Shown here in pieces: positions 1-6,314 of a stretch of 7,765 nucleotides of DNA (positions are counted from its first letter, which is position 1; each line of letters opens with the position of its first letter). The notes beneath the pieces are model-generated. The model did no database searches. It was not told the origin of the DNA and saw only the letters and a program-made list of their open reading frames with translations. Source of the DNA: Methylococcaceae bacterium (lineage in GTDB: Bacteria; Pseudomonadota; Gammaproteobacteria; Methylococcales; Methylomonadaceae). The position numbers and the translations under genes are program-made. Location: positions 11,189 to 18,953 of the forward strand of contig PMDM01000171.1 in assembly GCA_003155565.1 (NCBI GenBank). Reading direction: 5' to 3'.

Positions 1-14
1 TCAGGGCGAACGGG
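1..14. repeat. Probable edge of an intergenic repeat (TCAGGGCGAACGGG)
   Basis: The first 14 bases match, from memory, the right-hand part of a short intergenic repeat common in many proteobacterial genomes, of the form TTCGACAAGCTCAGGGCGAAC. The left half would lie outside the window. A related copy in opposite orientation is visible at 6208-6231. The assignment is tentative because only half of the element is present. Confidence 0.3.
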
Positions 15-139
15 ATTTGGAAGGCCCAACTGATTTTTCTAGGTTTAAGGGCATCTAGATAACTGCTCGATATATTTTTTCTAATCAACGCGTTACATGT
101 CAACAAATTTAGGCCAGAAGCCGACTGATTAATAAATTA
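15..139. other. Non-coding lead-in upstream of the czcC-like gene
   Basis: No gene can be supported here. All three + strand frames are closed by stops within the first 62 bases. The stretch holds an 8-base palindrome ATCTAGAT (53-60), a T-rich TATATT (71-76) that could be a -10 element but has no convincing -35 partner, AACGCGTT (87-94), and an AT-rich ATTAAT-AA-ATTAAT inverted repeat (128-141) that runs into the start codon of the next gene. The promoter of the czc operon, if it is local, must lie here, but I cannot place it with confidence. Confidence 0.4.
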
Positions 140-1507
140 ATGAGGTCTTTAAAAATTATTCCAAAATTTATGGAAATATGCCGCCTTAAATCAAAAACAG
201 TTTTGTTGCTGTTTAGCTTGCTTACCACTTTTGATGTTTACGGGCAGAATGTAGAACTTTCTGTCGATGAAGCGCTGGCAATTTTTTATCAGCGTAACCT
301 TGACCTGATCGCCGCCCAATATAACATCGACCGATCCCGTGCTGAAGAACTGATTGCCGGGGCTATTCCCAATCCAACATTTAGCTTTCAGCTCTCTGAA
401 CTTACCGGCAAAACCAACCGTGGTGCTAATGCGGTAGGATGCGATCATAATCCGAGCGTATCCTGCGGCCCCGCCGAGTATTTTTCTTTCAGCCAATTGA
501 TTGAAGTGGCGGGAAAACGCGGTCTGCGGATCCAAAGCAGCGGCTTCGCCACCCAGGCGGCGGAAAGCGATTTCCGCGATGCCGAACGCATCTTTTCCAA
601 CATGGTCAGGGATGCTTACTACCAACTGCTGCAAATGCAGAAAAATCGTTGGCTGGCCCAAGAAATTGTCGATCATTATCAGGATATTACCAGGGCCAAC
701 AATTTGCGCTTAAGCAGTGGCGATATTTCCGAATCTGATTTCCTGCGGGTAAGGATGGAAGCCATGCGTGCGGAGTCCGATCTTGACAGCGCACAAACAG
801 CCGTGGAACAGGCACAAGCCAGTTTGGCGACGGTTCTCCGTTGGCCGGATAAGAGTATGCAATTCGAAGCCAAGGAGCAGTGGCCGGAGGTTATGGACAT
901 CGGCCAAAACCGTCCAAAAGAGGAATTGATTAGTGTAGCCTTAAAGCAGCGCCCGGATTTAGAGGCCGACAAGCAACGCGCCCAGCAAGCCCAAAAGGAG
1001 CTGGAATTGGCACGGCGGCTCAACTACCCGGATGTCACTATCACAGGCGGCTATGCCCGCGACCCCAGCAATAACAACCTTGACACCGGTTTCATCGGTT
1101 TCAGTGTGCCATTGCCCTTGTTTTATCAGCATAAGGGCGAATCCGATCAAGCCGCCGTCAATTTTAACCAGAGCCAGTTGGCGGCGGAGCAAACAGAACT
1201 CAATATCCGCAGCGATGTTGTCAGTGCCTTGGCGGCTTGGAACAGTGCCGACAAAATCGTGCAACGCTTCCAGGAGGGTTTGCTCGACGATGCCCTTACG
1301 GTAAGGGACAGTTCCGAGTTGGCCTATAGCAAAGGCGCAACCAGTGTGTTGGACTTTATCGAAGCCCAACGCAGTTACAAAAATGTGATGCGTGATTATT
1401 TCACGGCAATAGTCAACCGCACCAACGCTTACTACGATTTAGCAAAATCCTTGGGTGTTGAATTGGACGCAGAGAAAGTGTCTGCCGCCCATAAACACAC
1501 AAACTAA
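140..1507 (+). CDS. czcC: CzcC-like outer-membrane channel protein of an RND metal efflux system (TolC/OEP family)
   Basis: This is the outer-membrane exit duct of a tripartite heavy-metal exporter. The 455 residues have a basic N-terminus and a hydrophobic stretch (about 20-30), with probable signal peptidase cleavage after VYG-35. Two TolC-type repeats follow. The first starts at LSVDEALAIF (about 40-49) with the IPNPT motif (76-80) and a QLIEVAGKRG segment (119-128). The second starts near RPDLEADKQRA (271-281) with the FSVPLPLFYQHKGE segment (321-334). The C-terminal YSKGATSVLDFIEAQRSY block (396-413) is typical of CzcC proteins. Length is slightly above C. metallidurans CzcC. Cysteines 101 and 109 sit in a short loop and could form a disulphide. 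The start is uncertain: neither ATG 140 nor the in-frame ATG 170 has an upstream Shine-Dalgarno, and either leaves a usable signal peptide. It leads the operon with the adaptor and permease genes. Family assignment is secure; the substrate is inferred from its partners. Confidence 0.93.
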   Translation: MRSLKIIPKFMEICRLKSKTVLLLFSLLTTFDVYGQNVELSVDEALAIFYQRNLDLIAAQYNIDRSRAEELIAGAIPNPTFSFQLSELTGKTNRGANAVGCDHNPSVSCGPAEYFSFSQLIEVAGKRGLRIQSSGFATQAAESDFRDAERIFSNMVRDAYYQLLQMQKNRWLAQEIVDHYQDITRANNLRLSSGDISESDFLRVRMEAMRAESDLDSAQTAVEQAQASLATVLRWPDKSMQFEAKEQWPEVMDIGQNRPKEELISVALKQRPDLEADKQRAQQAQKELELARRLNYPDVTITGGYARDPSNNNLDTGFIGFSVPLPLFYQHKGESDQAAVNFNQSQLAAEQTELNIRSDVVSALAAWNSADKIVQRFQEGLLDDALTVRDSSELAYSKGATSVLDFIEAQRSYKNVMRDYFTAIVNRTNAYYDLAKSLGVELDAEKVSAAHKHTN

Positions 1508-1520
1508 GGAAGCTTTGAAT

Positions 1521-1544
1521 AAGTCTTTCGACTCGTCGAAACTT
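1521..1544. repeat. Imperfect hairpin between czcC and czcB
   Basis: AAG-(TC)-TTTCGA, loop CTCG, TCGAAA-CTT forms a 9-pair stem with a two-base bulge. No T-run follows, so it is not an obvious intrinsic terminator. It may stabilise or process the mRNA between the two genes, or be a degenerate copy of the TTCGAC-type intergenic repeat. It lies between an AAGGAA Shine-Dalgarno (1506-1511) that overlaps the czcC stop and the likely czcB start at 1572. Confidence 0.5.
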
Positions 1545-1571
1545 AAGAACTAAACTGTGCAGAAAAAAGAC

Positions 1572-2735
1572 ATGAATAAACGGAACCCTTATCAAAGTAA
1601 TATGCCATTTTTATGCTGTATGCTGTTAACAGCATTGTTATCGGCTTGTTCGGATTCGTCGGACAAAACCCAGCCGGTATCCCAAGAACCTAAAGTGCCG
1701 GGCGTAGTGGTTCTGTCCCCCGACTCTCCGAAAAAAGCTTACGTCAAGACCGCCAACCTGAGCCTGAGCCAACATCCGTTGTTGGAGCCGCTGGCCGGGA
1801 AAATCATTTATAACGAGACGACGACTTCACGCATCAGTTCCCCGGTTGCTGGTAGAGTGATTACCACGCCGGTTGCTCTCGGTACTTTAGTCCAGGCCGG
1901 ATCGGCATTGCTGGAACTGGACAGCCCCGATGTCGCCGATGCAGAGGCGAATTTTGCCAAGTCGCAAGCGGATCTGATGCTTGCCCGCCACGGCTTTAAC
2001 CGTCAGCGTGAGCTTTATGCTGGCAAAGCCGTGTCCCGCAAGGAACTGGAACAGGCGCAAGACAATCTTAATGATGCCCAAAGCGAAGTGCAGCGTACAC
2101 AGAATCGATTGAAAAATCTGCGGTTGGGTGTACGACAAAATGATGGTCGCTACGCCTTGCGTTCGGCTGTTTCTGGTGTGGTGGTTGAACGTGATGTCAA
2201 TCCGGGCATGGAAGTGCGGCCTGACCGCGACACACCGTTGTTTGTGGTTTCTGACATTAAAAAACTGACTGTTCTAATGGAGGTCTTTGAAGTCAATCTC
2301 AGCAAAATAACGCAAGGAAAAAGGCTGTCGATTTCTGTGCCAGCCTATCCGGGTGAGCGTTTTCCAGCCACCGTGAAGTACATCGGCCAAGTGCTGGATG
2401 AAACAACCCGAACCGTGCAAGTGCGTGGTGAACTGCCTAATACAAACGGGCGATTATTGCCCGGCATGTACGCCACCATCACTGTCGAAAGTGATCCTAG
2501 CGATCAAGCTATCACGATTCCGCTGACAGCGGTGTTTACCGAAGACGATGCCGATTTTGTATTCATTGCCCTAGACGAAAATCACTACCAGCAGCGGCCT
2601 GTTGAAATCGCCTTGCGGCTTAAAGACACCGCCGTAATCACTAAAGGTTTACAACCTAACCAGAAATTGGTGACTGAAGGCGCATTGATGTTGCGTGCTG
2701 AAGAAGAAGTCGAAACCGATGCCGCCAACCCTTAG
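1572..2735 (+). CDS. czcB: CzcB-like periplasmic adaptor lipoprotein (membrane fusion protein) of an RND metal efflux system
   Basis: The adaptor links the inner-membrane permease to the outer-membrane channel. From ATG 1572 it is 387 residues; an in-frame GTG at 1557 would add five. A lipoprotein signal ends in the lipobox LLSAC (Cys 26 from the ATG), so it is probably anchored as a lipoprotein. In order (numbered from the GTG) come the first half of the lipoyl domain (about 88-123, SPVAGRV and VQAGSALLELDSP), an alpha-helical hairpin (about 126-192), the second lipoyl half (about 200-231, SAVSGVVVERDVNPGMEV), a beta-barrel (about 235-312, with DETTRTVQVRGELPN and LLPGMYATI) and a membrane-proximal domain (about 315-385). 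There is no His-rich or Met-rich metal-binding extension. The ATG is preferred as codon and for the lipoprotein signal, but only a weak purine run (1562-1570) precedes it. It lies 64 bases after czcC and 21 before czcA. Confidence 0.92.
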   Translation: MNKRNPYQSNMPFLCCMLLTALLSACSDSSDKTQPVSQEPKVPGVVVLSPDSPKKAYVKTANLSLSQHPLLEPLAGKIIYNETTTSRISSPVAGRVITTPVALGTLVQAGSALLELDSPDVADAEANFAKSQADLMLARHGFNRQRELYAGKAVSRKELEQAQDNLNDAQSEVQRTQNRLKNLRLGVRQNDGRYALRSAVSGVVVERDVNPGMEVRPDRDTPLFVVSDIKKLTVLMEVFEVNLSKITQGKRLSISVPAYPGERFPATVKYIGQVLDETTRTVQVRGELPNTNGRLLPGMYATITVESDPSDQAITIPLTAVFTEDDADFVFIALDENHYQQRPVEIALRLKDTAVITKGLQPNQKLVTEGALMLRAEEEVETDAANP

Positions 2736-2743
2736 CACAACAC

Positions 2744-2749
2744 AAAGGA
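2744..2749 (+). promoter_or_regulatory. Ribosome binding site of the czcA-like gene
   Basis: AAAGGA lies seven bases before ATG 2757, in the 21-base gap after the adaptor stop codon. It fixes the start of the permease and supports translation from a shared mRNA. Confidence 0.75.
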
Positions 2750-2756
2750 TACCGAT

Positions 2757-5700
2757 ATGATTGAGCGTATCATCGCGTTTTGCTTGCAGCAGCGGTTGAT
2801 GGTCATCGGCGCGACGCTGGCGATTGCCGTCTCTGGCATTATCGCCTTTGAAAACTTGCCGGTTCAGGCATTTCCTGACGTGCAAAATGTTTTTGTCCAG
2901 GTAGTTACCCAATATCCCGGTCAAGCACCTGAAGAAGTGGAAAAACTGATTTCATTGCCGATAGAACGGGTGATGAACGGTTTGCCGCACCTGATGAACA
3001 TGCGTTCGGTTTCCATCTTCGGCTTGTCAGTAGTGACGCTAACTTTTGACGATAGCGCCGAAGATTATTTCTCCAGGCAACAGGCATTGGAGCGCTTGCA
3101 AAATGCCGACATTCCCACCGACATACAACCTCAGCTTGGCCCCCTATCAACAGGCGTTGGGGAAATATACCGATATGTCATCGATGCCAAACATTTACCG
3201 CTGATAGAACAACGCGCCTTACAAGATTGGGTCATTGAGCCTCATTTAAGGACGGTACAAGGTGTTGCCGATGTGGTTTCTTATGGCGGCGGGGTCAAGG
3301 AGTATAAGGTAGCCGCCAAACCGGATCGTCTGAAAAATTACCGCATCGGCCTCAACCAAGTATTCGAAGCCATTGCCGCTAATAATACCAATACGGGCGG
3401 CGGCTATATTGAACATGGTGATGAAGCGCTGGTGGTGAGGGGAATCGGACTGTTAAAGACTGCCGAGGAAATTGGCGAGATTGTGGTTGCCACAAATGGC
3501 GGTGTGCCAGTACGTGTCAAGGATGTCGCCGAAATCAGCATCGGCCCGCAGCCGCGAACCGGCATCGTCGCCATGAACCAGCGTAACGATATAGTCGAAG
3601 GCATCGTGTTGTTAATCAAAGGCCGAGATGCCGTCAATGTGTTGGGTGGCGTCAAAGAGAAGATCAAAGAACTCAATGATTTTGGCCTCCCACCCGGTGT
3701 CAAAATAACCCCGATTTACGATCGTACCGAACTCGTAGGGCATACCATACATACTGTCATGCACAATATGTTGGAAGGTGCGGCACTGATCCTGGTTATC
3801 CTGTTGGTGTTTCTGCGACGTTTTATGGCTGCATTCCTGGTGACGCTGATCATACCCTTATCGCTGCTGTTTGCTTTTATTCTGGTCGACCTCGGCGGCA
3901 TTTCCGCCAACCTGATATCGCTGGGGGCTATCGACTTTGGCATCATCGTCGATAGTGCCGTAGTATTGGTCGAAGCGGTCATGGTACAGGTAACCCTGGA
4001 TTTACACCGGAATGTAGATATCCGCCATCTGCGGCAAACACTATTGAATACGGCGACTGAAATGGGTAGGCCCATTTTGTTTTCAAAAGCCATAATCATT
4101 ATCGCTTTTTTGCCCATTTTTACCTTCCAGCGAGTGGAAGCCAAAATTTTCTCGCCGATGGCTTATACGCTCAGTTTTGCGCTGATAGCATCCATGCTAT
4201 TCAGTTTGACTTTTGTGCCAGCCATGCTGACCTATTTCTTGGGGCCGAAACTGGCAGAAAGCCATAACCCGCTCGTTCACGCCATGGAACATCACTACCG
4301 GCGGCTTCTGGAATGGGTGCTTAGACATTCCAGGGTAGTTTTTTTCTCTGCGGTTGCAGCGTTAGTCCTTAGTTTTCTGTCGGTGCGTTTCATCGGGACT
4401 GAATTCATGCCCAAGCTCGATGAAGGCAATATCTGGCTGACCATCACCTTGCCGACCCCGGTATCACTGACTACCGCCAAAGAGTTTGAGATCAAAGTAC
4501 GTGATAAGTTGGAAACATTTTCTGAAGCCAAAACGGTACTGACTCAACTGGGACGACCGGAAGATGGCACCGATCCAAAGGGCTTCAATAATCTGGAAGT
4601 ATTGATCGACCTTAAGCCTAAAGACACTTGGCGTTATAAGTCAAAAGATGCCCTGGTACAGGCGATGGATAAGGAACTGGCGATCTTTCCTGGGATACTC
4701 ACCAACTTTTCCCAAGTGATCCAGGATAACGTCGAAGAGGCGATTTCCGGTGTCAAGGGTGAAATTGCCGTCAAAATATTCGGCAATGACCTGAACACAC
4801 TTCAAGACAGGGCTGATCAAATCACCCATATACTTGCTTCAATTCGCGGCGCTACCGATGTTGCGGCGGAACAGCAAGCCGGTTTGGCGCAAGTCATCGT
4901 TGATATTGATAGAGCTAAAGTATCCCGTTATGGCATCAATATCGCCGATGTCGAATGGGTCATGGAAATTGGCATGGGCGGTAAAGCCGCTTCCCAGTTT
5001 CTGGAAGGTGAACGGCGATTCGATATTACCCTGCGCTATGATGAAAACGCCCGTAATTCAGTAGCGGGCCTTGAAAGCCTGACGGTGCAAACGCCAAACG
5101 GTCAGCGTATACCATTATCAGAATTGGCAACCATCAGGGTCAATCAAGGCGCTTCAAGGATTAGCCGGGAAGACAATATGCGTAGGATCGCAATAAAATG
5201 TAACTTGATCGACCGCGACCAAGGCAGCTTTGTCGCCGAGGCCCAGCAAAAAGTCGCAGCACAGGTCGATTTACCGCCAGGCTACCATATTGTCTGGAGC
5301 GGACAATTTGAAAATCAGCAACGTGCCATGAAACGGCTAGCGATTATTGTGCCGATCAGTCTGGGACTCATCTTTGTATTATTGTTCTGGGCCTTCCTAT
5401 CAATTAAGAATGCATTGCTAATCGTCATGAATGTACCTTTTGCGATGATCGGCGGTTTACTGATTTTATTGGTTACCGGCATTAATCTCAGCGTTTCCGC
5501 CGCAGTTGGTTTTATCGCCCTGTTCGGGATTGCCGTACAAAACGGCGTGATCCTGGTCTCGCAATTGAATAAACTTCGCAGGGAAGGCCAATCGCTTCAT
5601 GATGCTATTGTGAATGGATCGGTCAGTCGTCTCAGGCCGGTAGTGATGACTGCAATGATGGCTATGCTAGGCCTGTTTCCAGCAGCCCTTTCCACCAGCG

Positions 5701-5825
5701 TCGGTTCAGAAACGGCAAAACCGTTTGCTGTGGTGATTATTGGCGGATTGTTGACGGCAACTATTTTGACATTAACCCTATTGCCAGCGTTGTATCGCTA
5801 TTTTGCCGAAACTGACGAACCTTAA
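2757..5825 (+). CDS. czcA: CzcA-like RND permease, heavy-metal efflux (HME) family, divalent-cation type
   Basis: This is the inner-membrane proton/metal antiporter that drives the exporter. It has 1022 residues, close to family length though a little shorter than C. metallidurans CzcA (1063). Hallmarks: TM1 (about 13-30), FPDVQN (39-44), PGQAPEEVE (54-62), a first periplasmic porter region, TM2-6 (about 335-492), TM7 (about 527-547), EFMPKLDEGN (549-558), a second porter region, SGQFENQQRAM (848-858), and TM8-12 (about 862-1015). TM4 carries DFGIIVDSAVVLVE with D393, D399 and E406, at the same spacing as the acidic residues D402/D408/E415 needed for metal and proton transport in CzcA. This points to Zn, Co, Cd or Ni rather than Cu/Ag, where CusA has AIGAMVDAA. 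Oddity: A407 replaces the Asn that usually follows the glutamate (VEN). Exact metal cannot be read from sequence. Confidence 0.95.
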   Translation: MIERIIAFCLQQRLMVIGATLAIAVSGIIAFENLPVQAFPDVQNVFVQVVTQYPGQAPEEVEKLISLPIERVMNGLPHLMNMRSVSIFGLSVVTLTFDDSAEDYFSRQQALERLQNADIPTDIQPQLGPLSTGVGEIYRYVIDAKHLPLIEQRALQDWVIEPHLRTVQGVADVVSYGGGVKEYKVAAKPDRLKNYRIGLNQVFEAIAANNTNTGGGYIEHGDEALVVRGIGLLKTAEEIGEIVVATNGGVPVRVKDVAEISIGPQPRTGIVAMNQRNDIVEGIVLLIKGRDAVNVLGGVKEKIKELNDFGLPPGVKITPIYDRTELVGHTIHTVMHNMLEGAALILVILLVFLRRFMAAFLVTLIIPLSLLFAFILVDLGGISANLISLGAIDFGIIVDSAVVLVEAVMVQVTLDLHRNVDIRHLRQTLLNTATEMGRPILFSKAIIIIAFLPIFTFQRVEAKIFSPMAYTLSFALIASMLFSLTFVPAMLTYFLGPKLAESHNPLVHAMEHHYRRLLEWVLRHSRVVFFSAVAALVLSFLSVRFIGTEFMPKLDEGNIWLTITLPTPVSLTTAKEFEIKVRDKLETFSEAKTVLTQLGRPEDGTDPKGFNNLEVLIDLKPKDTWRYKSKDALVQAMDKELAIFPGILTNFSQVIQDNVEEAISGVKGEIAVKIFGNDLNTLQDRADQITHILASIRGATDVAAEQQAGLAQVIVDIDRAKVSRYGINIADVEWVMEIGMGGKAASQFLEGERRFDITLRYDENARNSVAGLESLTVQTPNGQRIPLSELATIRVNQGASRISREDNMRRIAIKCNLIDRDQGSFVAEAQQKVAAQVDLPPGYHIVWSGQFENQQRAMKRLAIIVPISLGLIFVLLFWAFLSIKNALLIVMNVPFAMIGGLLILLVTGINLSVSAAVGFIALFGIAVQNGVILVSQLNKLRREGQSLHDAIVNGSVSRLRPVVMTAMMAMLGLFPAALSTSVGSETAKPFAVVIIGGLLTATILTLTLLPALYRYFAETDEP

Positions 5826-5830
5826 AGGAA
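5824..5830 (+). promoter_or_regulatory. Ribosome binding site of the PII-like gene, overlapping the czcA stop
   Basis: AAAGGAA begins inside the TAA stop of the permease (5823-5825) and ends four bases before ATG 5835. The overlap argues strongly that the PII-like gene is translated from the czc mRNA, possibly by coupling. Confidence 0.75.
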
Positions 5831-5834
5831 TATC

Positions 5835-6161
5835 ATGAAAGAAATACGAGCCTTTATCCAGCCCCACAAGCTTAGCAATGTAACAATGGCATTGATGGAA
5901 ATACCTAAATTCCCCGGGATGACAGTCATCGATTGTAGTGGTTTTGGGCGTGAACTTATCGGACATGCTAGAGATTACGGGCCATTTTTGCCTAAAAAGC
6001 GGATTGAGATTTTCGCCCCTGACAATTTGGTGGAAATTATTTTTGAAACCATCATGCACGTCGCACATAGCGGGCAGCATGGTGACGGTAAAGTGTATAT
6101 TATCGATGCCCTTAAAGGTGGCCGTGTAAGTAGCGGTGAAAGGGATTCCGATTTGGGGTAG
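5835..6161 (+). CDS. Divergent PII-family signal protein associated with RND metal efflux (PII-NG type)
   Basis: A 108-residue cytoplasmic protein with the PII fold. It starts MKEIRAFIQPHKLSNV like GlnB/GlnK, and has PGMTV (27-31), SGFGRE (35-40) and FLPKKRIEI (51-59; K54 aligns with GlnB K58). Its B-loop, SGQHGDGK (79-86), aligns with TGKIGDGK, and a C-terminal SSGERD (99-104) resembles RTGEED. The T-loop between R39 and F51 has 11 residues against about 16 in GlnB and lacks the uridylylated Tyr51. GlnB R101 is kept (R97) but R103 is Ser (S99). Three histidines cluster at H75, H78 and H82. A divergent PII branch linked to metal-efflux RND operons has been described (PII-NG), and the gene's position straight after czcA fits it. 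Expected role: sensing nucleotide or metal and modulating the pump or its expression; no direct evidence here. It is unlikely to be a nitrogen regulator of the GlnB type, given the lost modification site and context. CutA is less likely because the PII motifs are clear. Confidence 0.85.
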   Translation: MKEIRAFIQPHKLSNVTMALMEIPKFPGMTVIDCSGFGRELIGHARDYGPFLPKKRIEIFAPDNLVEIIFETIMHVAHSGQHGDGKVYIIDALKGGRVSSGERDSDLG

Positions 6162-6187
6162 TTGATGTTGAAATAACCTTTAAGAAT

Positions 6188-6218
6188 CTCAGAACAAGTT
6201 GATTCCGCTTGTCCTGAG
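6188..6218. repeat. Strong intergenic hairpin downstream of the PII-like gene
   Basis: CTCAGAACAAG (6188-6198) pairs with CTTGTCCTGAG (6208-6218): 10 pairs and one A-C mismatch around a nine-base loop. It starts 26 bases after the PII-like stop. No T-run follows, so rho-independent termination is not clearly indicated. An alternative GAGCTT/AAGCTC hairpin (6216-6231, loop GTCA) shares bases 6216-6218 and cannot form at the same time. The right arm resembles the CCTGAGCTTGTCGAAG intergenic repeat. It may be a repeat-element copy that protects or ends the upstream transcript. Confidence 0.5.
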
Positions 6219-6219
6219 C

Positions 6220-6248
6220 TTGTCAAAGCTCTTAATCAGAAATCTATT
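6220..6248 (+). promoter_or_regulatory. Candidate sigma-70 promoter for the second adaptor-permease pair
   Basis: TTGTCA (6220-6225, five of six matches to TTGACA) is followed after 17 bases by TCTATT (6243-6248, four of six matches to TATAAT). Transcription would start near 6255 and give a leader of about 60 bases containing the composite direct repeat at 6266-6308. The -35 overlaps the intergenic hairpin. Support is from hexamer match and spacing alone. Confidence 0.3.
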
Positions 6249-6265
6249 TTACTTTGAAAAAACGA

Positions 6266-6308
6266 ATCGACTGAAAATTGAATAATTTGATCGACTGCAT
6301 CATTGAAT
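6266..6308. repeat. Composite direct repeat upstream of the second czcB-like gene
   Basis: ATCGACTG-3 bases-ATTGAAT (6266-6283) recurs as ATCGACTG-4 bases-ATTGAAT (6290-6308), so fifteen bases in two blocks are repeated with a period of 24-25 bases. It overlaps a possible TTG start (6303) and lies just before ATG 6315, an operator-like position. It could bind a regulator of the second efflux system, or it may be a small tandem duplication. Confidence 0.5.
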
Positions 6309-6314
6309 CTATTT

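Noticed and set aside
2..58. Open frame of 18 codons ending in TAG at 56-58, possibly the tail of an upstream gene
   Set aside because: Too short to recognise. The other two + strand frames are open for similar lengths, and the first bases resemble a non-coding intergenic repeat. Upstream sequence is needed.
1515..1553. Twelve-codon ORF (TTG start, TAA stop) with a good AAGGAA Shine-Dalgarno, in frame with czcB
   Set aside because: It may be translated, but nothing marks it as a functional leader peptide. It is explained better as the remains of the original czcB start region.
3404..4144. Long minus-strand open frames opposite the permease and adaptor genes
   Set aside because: They lie wholly within strongly supported + strand genes, show no recognisable motifs and are out-of-frame shadows of well-conserved proteins.
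2757..5825. Assignment of the first permease to the Cu/Ag exporter CusA
   Set aside because: TM4 has the DFG...D...E acidic pattern of divalent-metal permeases, not the AIGAMVDAA pattern of CusA, and no Met-rich metal path is evident.
5938..6129. Alternative + strand frame inside the PII-like gene
   Set aside because: It overlaps a clear PII protein in another frame and has no ribosome site or recognisable content.
5835..6161. CutA1-type divalent cation tolerance protein as the identity of the 108-residue gene
   Set aside because: CutA shares the fold and a metal-tolerance name, but this protein shows PII-specific motifs (GFGR, FLPK, GDGK, GERD).
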